From positions 1 to 34,078 of the forward strand of contig JAFLEA010000025.1 in the NCBI GenBank assembly GCA_017302035.1: a stretch of DNA of 34,078 nt, given 5' to 3'. Shown piece by piece: positions 13,021 through 20,856 of the stretch (position 1 is the first letter of the stretch; every line of letters starts with the position of its first letter). Below the pieces are notes generated by a model that was given only the letters and a program-made list of their open reading frames with translations, was not told the DNA's origin and searched no databases. The position numbers and the translations under genes were made by a program. The DNA is from Lysobacterales bacterium. GTDB taxonomy: Bacteria; Pseudomonadota; Gammaproteobacteria; Xanthomonadales; Xanthomonadaceae.

Positions 13021-14115
13021 ATGAATATCGGTGAATCGGCTGCGACGCCCGCCACGCCGCCCACTGTCTTGCCGGTGGCTGGCAAACCGATGCACTTTGC
13101 TTCGGTTGATGAACTGCAGGGCCTCATTCGCCGCAGCCGTCCTTCGATGGACTGGGAAAGCGCAGCGCTTTCGGCGCAGCCGTTGCATGGCTCGGTGCTG
13201 GCCTTCGGCGGGAAAAAGGTGCGAATAACCAGCACCCAGACGGTCGGCGGATATAAGATAGAGGGGGTCGTCTCGATCTCGAACATCGTGCTGTCACTGG
13301 CGGTCGATATTGGTGGGGCCAGCAGCATATGGCGAACCGATATCGGGAATGGCGGGCTCGCGCTGGTACAGCCGCGGCAGAGCGTCGACGCCGTATTCCG
13401 GGCGAACCCCGGCTACCTGACGATCGACATTTCCCGCGACATGCTGGAGGCGGAACTCGCCCGGTACGACCTCTGCCCGCCGCCTCGGTTACTGGATTCG
13501 AACGTCGTGCTGGATGGCGCGGCAGACGCCATGCACATGGCGCAAATCCGGCATGGCATTGCCCGGATGCACCTGGGCCAGAAGCTGGCCCTGCCACCTG
13601 GCTACAGCATGGAGCAGCTGGTGCTGTCCTCGGTCATCGCGCAGTTTTCACGACATTGCGAAATCCATGAAGCGCAGACCAGCCGCAGCTATGCCCGGAT
13701 CGTGGGATGCGCGCGCGACTATATCGACGCCCACATAAGCCACCCCATTTCGCTCGATGAACTGTGCAAGGCGTCCTGCGTCTCCAAGCGCACGCTGCAC
13801 CGCGCCTTTCTGGAAGTGATGGGCGAAACGCCGCAGCAATTCATCCTGAATCTGCGCCTGAACCGCATCCGCCGCGAGCTTGTCCACAGCGAGGAGGAGG
13901 AGGAACGCACCGTAACCGTGGTGTCGATGCGCTGGGGCATCACCGAGCTTGGGCGGCTGGCAGCGCGCTACCGCGAACAGTTTGGCGAACTGCCCTCTGA
14001 AACTCTGCGCCGGCGCCGGGGAATCCGCACTGTCGGTGCGGCTCCTCCGCTCGACCGAGCCGCCAATGCGGCACGATCTGCATTGTGGATCAACCAAGCT
14101 CTTGCTAATGAGTGA
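13021..14115 (+). CDS. AraC-family transcriptional regulator
   Basis: A 364-residue DNA-binding regulator. The N-terminal 215 residues are an effector-binding region of the AraC-binding-like type (strands such as IEGVVSISNIVLSL and PGYLTIDISRDMLEAEL). The C-terminal pair of helix-turn-helix motifs spans about residues 222-340. Its first HTH reads ISLDELCKASCVSKRTLHRAF, followed by the linker GETPQQFILNLRLNRIRREL, and its second contains WGITELGRLAARYREQFGELPSETL. An acidic stretch of five Glu (EEEEE) lies between the HTHs. The ATG at 13021 is preceded by GGTGGCGA. It is a good candidate for sensing the sulfated substrate or its product, given site 3 in front and sulfatase and FGE on either side. 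The last 50 bases overlap the site 4 motif. Confidence 0.85.
   Translation: MNIGESAATPATPPTVLPVAGKPMHFASVDELQGLIRRSRPSMDWESAALSAQPLHGSVLAFGGKKVRITSTQTVGGYKIEGVVSISNIVLSLAVDIGGASSIWRTDIGNGGLALVQPRQSVDAVFRANPGYLTIDISRDMLEAELARYDLCPPPRLLDSNVVLDGAADAMHMAQIRHGIARMHLGQKLALPPGYSMEQLVLSSVIAQFSRHCEIHEAQTSRSYARIVGCARDYIDAHISHPISLDELCKASCVSKRTLHRAFLEVMGETPQQFILNLRLNRIRRELVHSEEEEERTVTVVSMRWGITELGRLAARYREQFGELPSETLRRRRGIRTVGAAPPLDRAANAARSALWINQALANE
14069..14085 (+). promoter_or_regulatory. Shared motif, degenerate site 4 (upstream of FGE)
   Basis: CGGCACGATCTGCATTG, matching the 16-bp motif with a few changes, inside a different inverted repeat CAATGC-N10-GCATTG (14064-14085). It overlaps the end of the regulator gene and lies 61 bases before the FGE start. 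Confidence 0.5.
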
Positions 14116-14145
14116 ACGGCTGACAGGTCGCGGGGAAAGAGACGA

Positions 14146-15099
14146 GTGAACGCACCGGCTGCAAACACGCAGGGCATGGCCTGGATCCCCGGCGGTCGCT
14201 TCCGCATGGGGTCCGACGCGCACTACCCGGAGGAAGCCCCCGCCCATGAGGTGGAGGTTTCGGGCTTCTGGATGGACGAGGCGCCCGTTACAAACCGGCA
14301 GTTCCAGGCCTTTGTGGCGGCCACCGGCTACCAGACGGTCGCCGAAGTGCCGCCCCGGGCCGAGGACTATCCGGGCGCCGACCCGGCAATGCTGGTGGCC
14401 GCAAGCCTGGTGTTCACGCCGCCCGCCGCGCCCGTGCACCTGGGCGACTGGAGCCAGTGGTGGGCCTGGGTTCCGGCCGCCAGCTGGAAGCATCCGCTGG
14501 GGCCCGAAAGCGATCTAGAAGGCCTGCTGGATCACCCGGTCGTCCACATTTCCCACTACGATGCCGTCGCCTATGCCCAATGGGCAGGGAAATCCCTGCC
14601 GACAGAGGCCGAGTGGGAGTTTGCCGGCTGGGGCGGCAATTCCGGCCACGAATTTGCCTGGGGCGATGAGCTGGCGCCCGGCGGCGTGCACATGGCGAAC
14701 ACCTTCCAAGGCAGCTTCCCCCACTTCAACAGCCTGGAGGACGGCTTTGCCCGCACGTCGCCGGTGGGCAGCTTCCCGGCCAATGCGTTCGGCCTGAAAG
14801 ACATGATCGGCAATGTGTGGGAGTGGACCGACGACTGGTATTCCACCCGCCACGAAGGGCCGCCCGCCGGCAAGAGCTGCTGCGTGCCCGCCAACCCGCG
14901 CGGCGCGGCCATCGAAGGCAGCTACGACCCGACGATGCCCGACATCCGCATTCCCCGCAAAGTGCTGAAGGGCGGATCGCACCTGTGCACGCCAGACTAT
15001 TGCCGCCGCTATCGCCCGGCCGCCCGCCACGCGCAGATGCTGGACAGCGCCATGAGCCATCTGGGATTCCGCTGCGTCATCCGCCCGGCGACGGCCTGA
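14146..15099 (+). CDS. Formylglycine-generating enzyme (sulfatase-modifying factor)
   Basis: A 317-residue enzyme that oxidises the sulfatase active-site Cys to formylglycine using oxygen and copper. The family opening is MAWIPGGRFRMGSD with MDEAPVTNRQFQAF. The middle contains RLPTEAEWEFA-like LPTEAEWEFAGWGG. The core has NVWEWTDDWY, and the end LGFRCVIRP. The copper-binding Cys pair is C281 and C286 (HLCTPDYCRRYRPAARH). No signal peptide is present, so it can act on the cytoplasmic sulfatase of this locus. The start is a GTG at 14146, at the end of a purine-rich stretch (GGGGAAAGAGACGA), 30 bases after the regulator stop. It may be transcribed with the regulator or from the motif at 14069. 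Confidence 0.95.
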   Translation: MNAPAANTQGMAWIPGGRFRMGSDAHYPEEAPAHEVEVSGFWMDEAPVTNRQFQAFVAATGYQTVAEVPPRAEDYPGADPAMLVAASLVFTPPAAPVHLGDWSQWWAWVPAASWKHPLGPESDLEGLLDHPVVHISHYDAVAYAQWAGKSLPTEAEWEFAGWGGNSGHEFAWGDELAPGGVHMANTFQGSFPHFNSLEDGFARTSPVGSFPANAFGLKDMIGNVWEWTDDWYSTRHEGPPAGKSCCVPANPRGAAIEGSYDPTMPDIRIPRKVLKGGSHLCTPDYCRRYRPAARHAQMLDSAMSHLGFRCVIRPATA

Positions 15100-15239
15100 T
15101 TACAAGACTATCCGGGGACGAAAGATGACGGCGCGGCAGCTTCTGCCGCCCGCCGACGGGGTGCCGCCGTCCCTCGCCCTTCCCGTGAGTAGCACGACCG
15201 TGAACTGTGGACCAACCTTGCCAACAAGCGGAGATGCAG

Positions 15240-15665
15240 ATGCAACTGATATCCGAAGACCTCTCGACCGATCTTTCCTCGCGTCGGACCAGCATGTCGT
15301 TCCAGCGCACCCGACTCGCTGCGGACCGGACGCTGATGGCGGTGATCAGGACATCGATCTCGCTGATGTCATTCGGTTTCACCATTCACCAGCTTGCGGA
15401 GTCGCTGAAAGAAAGGGGGCTGTTGGCCTCAGACGGGACGGAACGTTCCTTCGGCGGCGCGCTCATCGTGATCGCCATCGCCGTGCTCGCCATGGGCATC
15501 ATCTACCACCTCCGGTTCATGCTCCAGATGCGCAGGGAGCGCAAAGCCATGGTCGCCGCGGGATTACTCCATGCCGACGATCAATTCCCGCCATCGATGA
15601 CAGTCATTACCGCCCTGCTGCTGCTGACGCTCGGCATTGTCACGATCATAGCCATCGCGACCTGA
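15240..15665 (+). CDS. DUF202 (YidH-like) membrane protein
   Basis: A 141-residue inner-membrane protein. The diagnostic DUF202 stretch is SFQRTRLAADRTLMAVIRTS followed by ISLMSFGFTIHQ (about residues 22-53). Two more hydrophobic segments lie at about residues 75-95 and 118-138. Function in the family is unknown. The start ATG 15240 is preferred over the GTG at 15207 because GGAG lies six bases ahead of it. The gene follows FGE by 140 bases containing a GCGGCAG-CTT-CTGCCGC hairpin (15133-15149) without a T-run. Confidence 0.85.
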   Translation: MQLISEDLSTDLSSRRTSMSFQRTRLAADRTLMAVIRTSISLMSFGFTIHQLAESLKERGLLASDGTERSFGGALIVIAIAVLAMGIIYHLRFMLQMRRERKAMVAAGLLHADDQFPPSMTVITALLLLTLGIVTIIAIAT

Positions 15666-15767
15666 TCATGCCGCGCCGCACATTGGGGTCACTACACGAA
15701 GAGTGACGTATCTGCACGCTAGTGACCTGGAACTGAAGTAAGCATCGTTGTATATCAGGAGGTTCCA

Positions 15768-16547
15768 ATGAGGTGTGGCATCCTCTTCCTGCTGCTCGCC
15801 ATGGCAGGCATCGCGCCTGCCTCGGCGGCGCCGGATATCGCGGACGACCGATGGCAGTACCGCCTCGTTCCCTACATCTGGGGAGCCGGCATCGACGGCA
15901 GGCTGGCCCACGCCGGCCTGCCGATCACCTTGCATCCCAGCGCTGGTTTCGGCGACATCTGGAACCATCTGGATTTCGCCGCGATGATGGTGTTCGAGGC
16001 GCAGCGCGGCCGGCACGGCATGCTGGCCGAGCTGGTCACCCTGCGCCTGTCGGGTACCGTCGAGGTGCCCATCCCCACCACCGGCTTCGGACTGCCGGTC
16101 GACCTCGGCGGCAATACGACGTCGGTGTTGGCTGCCTACCAGTACCGCATGATCCGGGAGGAGCGCGGCCAACTGGACGCGGTGGCGGGGGTCCGCTACT
16201 GGTCGACCACCACGGACCTGGCCTACGCGATCCCCGTGCCTCCGCCGCCGCCGGTCCCACAGGTCTACGACCGATCACAGTCGCGCAACTGGGTCGACGT
16301 GCAGGTGGGCATCAAGGGACGCCGCAACTTCACCAATGGCGCCTACGTCGGCGGTTGGCTGCTGGGAGGCGCGGGTGGGTCGGACCTGTCGATGGACGTG
16401 ACGCTGCTGACCGGCTACCGTTTCGGCGATCGCACGGCGTTGTCCGTGGGCTATCGCTGGCTCAAGGCCGACTATTCGACCTCGAATGGTTTCGCCTTCG
16501 ACGTCGACATGCATGGGCCCGGCATCGGATTGGAATTCGCGTTCTAG
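15768..16547 (+). CDS. Outer-membrane beta-barrel protein
   Basis: A 259-residue exported protein. The start has a perfect AGGAGG ribosome-binding site seven bases before ATG 15768. A cleavable signal peptide (about residues 1-20, ending ASAA) is followed by DRWQYRLVPYIWGAGIDGRL, a typical first strand of transporter-like outer-membrane barrels. Alternating strands run to the end, finishing in GPGIGLEFAF with the terminal Phe expected for outer-membrane insertion. A polyproline loop (VPPPPPVPQ) sits around residue 153. A role in transport is not established. The next gene, 41 bases on, is another outer-membrane protein, so the two may form an operon. Confidence 0.78.
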   Translation: MRCGILFLLLAMAGIAPASAAPDIADDRWQYRLVPYIWGAGIDGRLAHAGLPITLHPSAGFGDIWNHLDFAAMMVFEAQRGRHGMLAELVTLRLSGTVEVPIPTTGFGLPVDLGGNTTSVLAAYQYRMIREERGQLDAVAGVRYWSTTTDLAYAIPVPPPPPVPQVYDRSQSRNWVDVQVGIKGRRNFTNGAYVGGWLLGGAGGSDLSMDVTLLTGYRFGDRTALSVGYRWLKADYSTSNGFAFDVDMHGPGIGLEFAF

Positions 16548-16587
16548 TCTTTCGCCCCAACGGGGGTTTCGCCACGACGAAGCGGAC

Positions 16588-17670
16588 ATGATCACTCATC
16601 GCCCAGCACCAGATGCACCGAATCCTGCACGCAGGCGCCGGATCGCTGGAGTGGCCATGGGAATGTTGGGCATGTGCCTGACCGGCAGCGTGGCGGCGGC
16701 ACCCGGGACGGACGTGGTGGTGCTGGCCAATGGCGACCGCATCACCGGCGAAATCAAGGGATTGGAGCGCGGCCTGCTGACGCTCAAGACCGATGCGCTG
16801 GGTACCGTGGAAATCGAGTGGGCGAAGATCGGGCGGATCGAGACACAGCAACTGCTGGAGATCGAGGACAGCGCCCACAAGCGTTACCTGGGGCAGGTCG
16901 TGGGCACTGGCGAGGATGGAAGCCTGCAGATCGCGCCTTCCCGCGGCGGGGTGGATTCGCAGTTGGCAATGGCCCGCGTGGTGCGGATATCGCCACTGTC
17001 GGATGACCCGTGGGAATACCGCCTCGATGGCAACGTCAGCCTGGGCCTGAGCGCGGCGTCGGCCAACGAGGATCGCCAGGTCGCCCTTTCGGCCGAGGTC
17101 GATTACCGGGACCAGAGACGCAGCGTGGAGGCCAGCTATTCGGGCGCGCGCACACAATCGGCGAACAATCCGGACGTGCAGCGGCAGGACGCTCAATTTA
17201 CGTATCGCTCGTTCTCCAGAGAAAGTGGGTTCTGGGCGGCCGCTGTGCGCGTATCCACGAACGACCAATTGGACCTGCGCCTGCGCCGCCAGGCGGGCGG
17301 TGGCGTCGGACACTACTGGCTGCGCGACGCGAAGCGTGAGTTTTCGGGCCTGGTCGGCCTGGTCGTGACCCGAGAGCGATACCGTGGCGACCACAGCCGC
17401 GAGCAGCTTGAAGGCATGCTGCAGGGAAGGTTCGACGTGTATCGACAGGGTTACCCGGAGATCGACGTGTCGGCGCTGATGACGTTGTATCCGAGCCTGT
17501 CCGTATCCGGGCGCGTGCGCAGCGAATGGTCGCTGGAGGCGCGTGTCGAGCTGATAGACGGCATCTACTACGAGTTGGCCTACCGGCGCAGCCAGGACAA
17601 CAAGCCGCCGGGAGGCGACAGCCGGCGGATCGACTGGTCGCTGACCACTTCGGTCGGCTACGAGTTCTGA
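16588..17670 (+). CDS. DUF481 family outer-membrane protein
   Basis: A 360-residue exported protein. After a signal peptide (about residues 1-37, with a basic RRRRIAG stretch) comes a small N-terminal domain with DVVVLANGDRITGEIKGLERGLLTL, a repeated-strand module common in front of DUF481. The DUF481 barrel follows (from about residue 155: LDGNVSLGLSAASANEDRQV, then strands with paired Arg and aromatic residues). It ends in SLTTSVGYEF with a terminal Phe. Start ATG 16588 lies 41 bases after the previous barrel gene. Function is unknown. The gene ends 6 bases from the convergent GAP-family gene. Confidence 0.82.
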   Translation: MITHRPAPDAPNPARRRRIAGVAMGMLGMCLTGSVAAAPGTDVVVLANGDRITGEIKGLERGLLTLKTDALGTVEIEWAKIGRIETQQLLEIEDSAHKRYLGQVVGTGEDGSLQIAPSRGGVDSQLAMARVVRISPLSDDPWEYRLDGNVSLGLSAASANEDRQVALSAEVDYRDQRRSVEASYSGARTQSANNPDVQRQDAQFTYRSFSRESGFWAAAVRVSTNDQLDLRLRRQAGGGVGHYWLRDAKREFSGLVGLVVTRERYRGDHSREQLEGMLQGRFDVYRQGYPEIDVSALMTLYPSLSVSGRVRSEWSLEARVELIDGIYYELAYRRSQDNKPPGGDSRRIDWSLTTSVGYEF

Positions 17671-17676
17671 GGACGG

Positions 17677-18330
17677 CTAGAGCAAACGGATTCCCTCGAC
17701 CACGAGCAGTGTGCCCAGGACGCCCAGCACGATCGCCAGCACTGCGTCGGCGTTCGCCTCAAGCCAGGTACGCAGCCGCACCAGCAACGGCATCGCCTGC
17801 TCCTCCGCGGCCAGGAAGGCGAACCATGGCAATGCCACGCCGAGCGAAGACACCCCGGTGAAGGCGAGTACGGCCAGCGCCTGCTGCATATGCGCCGGGA
17901 TGGCTGAAGCGATGGCGCCACCTCCGGCTACCGCCAGCAACATCACTTTGGGATTGGCGACGGACAAGGTCAGGCCCAACCCAAGGGCGTGCCATGGCGT
18001 CGCCGTCTGCACGCTCTGCAGCCAGGCGGGCGCCGGGCCGCCGCGGCGACCCCATCGCACGATGGCCAGCACGAGCAAGGTGGCGCCCAGCAACAGGCGC
18101 GCCCATGCGGCCCAGCGTGGCGTGGCGGCATAGGCATCGCGAAGATCCAGGACGGTCACGGCCAGGATCACGACCAAAGCCACGCCCAGCACCCAGCCGA
18201 CCAGGAAGGCGCCAGCCGTCGGACGCGGGCGTGGCGTCAGCAGGAGCACGATGGCGGGAATGATCGCGAAAGGCGACAGCGCGATCGCCACCGCCATGGG
18301 CAAGCTAGCCAGCATTTTCCCTGACCCCAT
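17677..18330 (-). CDS. GAP-family (Sap/LysE-like) membrane protein
   Basis: A 217-residue inner-membrane protein with about six hydrophobic segments. The N-terminus MAVAIALSPFAIIPAIVLLL, the LTLSVANPKVMLLAVAGG segment in the middle and a C-terminal hydrophobic stretch fit the GAP family (sulfolipid-addressing protein-like), which belongs with the LysE-type exporters. The Asn-Pro-Lys (ANPKV) is the family's conserved feature. The start ATG 18330 is chosen; an ATG five codons in is an alternative. Its substrate is unknown. It is convergent with the DUF481 gene. Confidence 0.75.
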   Translation of the reverse strand: MGSGKMLASLPMAVAIALSPFAIIPAIVLLLTPRPRPTAGAFLVGWVLGVALVVILAVTVLDLRDAYAATPRWAAWARLLLGATLLVLAIVRWGRRGGPAPAWLQSVQTATPWHALGLGLTLSVANPKVMLLAVAGGGAIASAIPAHMQQALAVLAFTGVSSLGVALPWFAFLAAEEQAMPLLVRLRTWLEANADAVLAIVLGVLGTLLVVEGIRLL

Positions 18331-18506
18331 TGTCGTCAGCCTACGAATGCGATGCGGCATGCATCGATCCGGTCGCGCACATTCTGCGCCTTTCTGCGAT
18401 ACCCCGTCCTGCGTATCCGACCCAAGGGTGTCAGGATCGTGCCAGCCAGGCCGGGGTGATGGTTGCCCTTCGCTTGGATATTGTCTCTCCCCCGGATTGA
18501 GCTAGG

Positions 18507-18989
18507 ATGCCCGGCATGGGCCCCTTGGACCCGCCGATCAGTCCGAACGACGCCTATGTGTCGACGGGTGCCTTGCCCCCGGTCGAGCAGGTCCGAACCC
18601 TGGTAGCCGACGCGCACGATCGCTTCGCGAACGTGGAGCAAGGACAGGTCTCCTAGGTCTATCCGGCGCTGGCGCGCGTGGATCCGGCGCTGTTCGGCAT
18701 CTGCGTGGTCGATGCCACTGGCGGCATCGTTTCGGTGGGCCAGGCCGAGCATGAGTTCACCATCATGAGCGTGTCCAAGCCGTTCGTGTTCGCGCTGGTG
18801 TGCAACCTGATCGGTGCGACCGGCTTCAGGAACTGCAGCCTGGCGTGGATGCTGCAGGGCTTTGGGCGCCTGTACTGCGATCCGGTCGAGGCGGTCGATC
18901 TCTACACCAGGCAGTGCTCGCTGGATGTGAGCGCCAAGGACCTGGCGATCATGGGCGCCACCCTCGCCCATGGCGGCTTCAATCCGGTA
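18507..18989 (+). pseudogene. glsA: Glutaminase pseudogene
   Basis: A decayed glutaminase (glutamine to glutamate plus ammonia). The frame starts at ATG 18507 and reads GQVS, then TAG (18654-18656), then VYPALARVDPALFGICVVD; a single CAG-to-TAG change would explain the stop. The SxxK catalytic motif survives (MSVSKPF). About 75-80 residues usually found between FVFALVC and FRNxxxAWML are missing in frame, which removes key substrate-binding residues. The frame resumes with GRLYCDPVEAVDLYTRQCSL and GATLAHGGFNPV, then joins unrelated MFS sequence at about 18990. Nonsense mutation, internal deletion and lost C-terminus together make it non-functional. Confidence 0.9.
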
Positions 18990-19570
18990 AGGAAACCCCG
19001 CTGCTGGCGCTGGCGGTGATCGATTCGCCGCAGGAGCGCGCGGCGGTCTACGCGATGTTCGCGGTGGTCGCGCTGGAAGCCTGCCTCAACTTCTCGGTGC
19101 CGCTGTACATCCAGATCATGCAGGGGCGCACCCCGCTGGCCACCTCGGTGACGATGCTGCCATTCAGCCTCACCGTGTCCTTCGCCGCGCTGCTGGTGGT
19201 GCGCTACTACGCCCGCTTCACCTCGCGGCAGATCGGCCGGGCGGGCTTCGTCCTGTGCACGGCCGGGTTGCTGTGGCTGTCGTTCGTGGTGCGCAACGAC
19301 TGGAATTCGGTGCCGGTGATGCTCGGCCTGATCGTGTTCGGCATCGGCCAGGGCGCATTGGTCACGCTGCTGTTCAATGTGCTGGTCACCGCCTCGCCGA
19401 AGGAACTGGCCGGCGACGTCGGCTCGCTGCGCGGTACCACCAACAACCTTGCCGCCGCCGTGGGCACTGCGGTGGCCGGTGCGCTGCTGGTCGGCCTGGC
19501 GTTCCTGTCGATCGTGCCGGCCGGCTGGCTGCCGGCCTACAAGCCGGGCGAGATACCGGATCCCAAGTAG
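18990..19570 (+). pseudogene. C-terminal fragment of a DHA2-type MFS efflux transporter
   Basis: About 193 codons in a frame different from the glutaminase relic. The protein has the last five or six helices of an MFS drug transporter: VYAMFAVVALEACLNFSVPL, then FAALLVVRYYARF, LCTAGLLWLSFVV and the typical VGSLRGTTNNLAAAVGTAVAGA segment. It ends in IPDPK. No N-terminal half is present and the left edge abuts the glutaminase relic, so it cannot work as a transporter. The two relics show a recombination or deletion that fused two genes. Confidence 0.85.
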
Positions 19571-19608
19571 CTTGGGCGAATGCCGGCCACCGTGGCGGAT
19601 GCCGTCCG

Positions 19609-20688
19609 CTACGGCTGGCTCGCATCCCCCGCGGTCACCGGATAGCCCAGGCTCACCCAACCCTGGATGCCTTCCCACAGCACTGCGGTGTGCTCGAACT
19701 TGCCTTCCTCGCGCAGCCATTTCACCACCGAGTCGGCGGCTGCGCGCGGGCATTCGCAATAGGCCACGATCCAGGTGCCGTCGCGCGGCAGGCTGGCCAC
19801 CGCTTCCTCGCGGTTGGCGTAGTAGGGGATCGGCACGGCGCCGTCGATATGGGCCATCTGCCACATCGAGGTCACGCGGGTGTCCAGCAGCACCATGCGC
19901 CGCTTCGCCCGCAGTTCGCGGTCCAGCACCGAGGCGCTGACGTAGCGGCCTTCGGCCAGTTTGCCGAAGTCCGGCGCCTCGCCGTCCGGGTTGATGACGT
20001 ACTGGCCCAGCGGTGGCGGCCGCCTCAGCTCGCGCTTCTCGGCGGTCCAGCCGGTGCCGCGGCTGCGCAGGAACGCGGTGACGTCGTCGATTTCGGATGC
20101 GCTGAGCTTGTCGGCGAAGGCCGGCATCGGCGTGTCCTGGCGGCCGTGGACGATGGCGTGGCGCAGGAAGCTGTCCGGGGTCAGCGCCAGCATCGCCGGG
20201 TTGCCCAGCGCGGTGCCGGTGCCGCCCTCGCCGTTGGCGCCGTGGCATTCGACGCAGTGCTGCCGATACAGCGCCGCGCCGGAAGACACGTCGCCGGCTA
20301 CCGCCTCCAAGCCCAGTTTCACCCGTTCGGCACCGGCCTCCCGTTGCAGCCACAGGGTCAGGTCGATGAGCTGGTCCCGCGTCAGCGGCCCGCCGACCTC
20401 GTCGATGTAGCCGCCCATCGCCGTGCCCTGGCGGCCGTAGGCGATGGCCTCGCCCAGCACCATCGGGAACCCGGATTCAATCAGCGATCTGGAGCGTAGC
20501 GACGGCGCATGGTCGTTGACGTGGCCTTCGCGGTTCGGGCCGTGGCACAGCGCGCAGTAGCGCTGGTAGTTGTCGGCGGCCTGGCGGGCGCCTTCCTCGG
20601 TCAGCACCGGCATCTGCGCGGCGGCGTGTCCGGCAGGCAGGCCGGCGAGCAACAGGATGGCGACCCACATGTTGCGGCGATGCGTCAT
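19609..20688 (-). CDS. Di-haem cytochrome c fused to a rhodanese domain
   Basis: A 359-residue periplasmic protein. After a signal peptide (residues 1-24, AGHAAAQ) come two cytochrome c domains with haem motifs C45-ALCH and C145-VECH, each with a later axial Met (TAMGGY, TPMPAF). The C-terminal third (about residues 235-355) is a rhodanese-like domain: VLLDTRVTSMWQMAHIDGAV, then WIVAYCECPRAAADSV with the catalytic Cys loop, then GIQGWVSLGYPV. Start 20688 is chosen because it begins the signal peptide; the longer frame has no support. The fusion suggests electron transfer coupled to sulfur-compound oxidation, but the substrate is unknown. Divergent from the hexosaminidase gene. Confidence 0.88.
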   Translation of the reverse strand: MTHRRNMWVAILLLAGLPAGHAAAQMPVLTEEGARQAADNYQRYCALCHGPNREGHVNDHAPSLRSRSLIESGFPMVLGEAIAYGRQGTAMGGYIDEVGGPLTRDQLIDLTLWLQREAGAERVKLGLEAVAGDVSSGAALYRQHCVECHGANGEGGTGTALGNPAMLALTPDSFLRHAIVHGRQDTPMPAFADKLSASEIDDVTAFLRSRGTGWTAEKRELRRPPPLGQYVINPDGEAPDFGKLAEGRYVSASVLDRELRAKRRMVLLDTRVTSMWQMAHIDGAVPIPYYANREEAVASLPRDGTWIVAYCECPRAAADSVVKWLREEGKFEHTAVLWEGIQGWVSLGYPVTAGDASQP

Positions 20689-20856
20689 GACGGCTCCCTG
20701 GCTGACCAGCTCTGGCGATGGGAAGGTTGCAGCATAGCAACGCAAGCGTGCCATTGCCGCGGGACAGGCCATCGGGTAGTGCGGGAGGCCCGAATGCAAG
20801 CCCCCGTCCTTTGTGACACTCTTCCCCGATCGTTCCATCCGCTACCCCTACCGAGA

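Noticed and set aside
15133-15149. Hairpin GCGGCAG-CTT-CTGCCGC as terminator of FGE
   Set aside because: No T-run follows, so termination cannot be supported.
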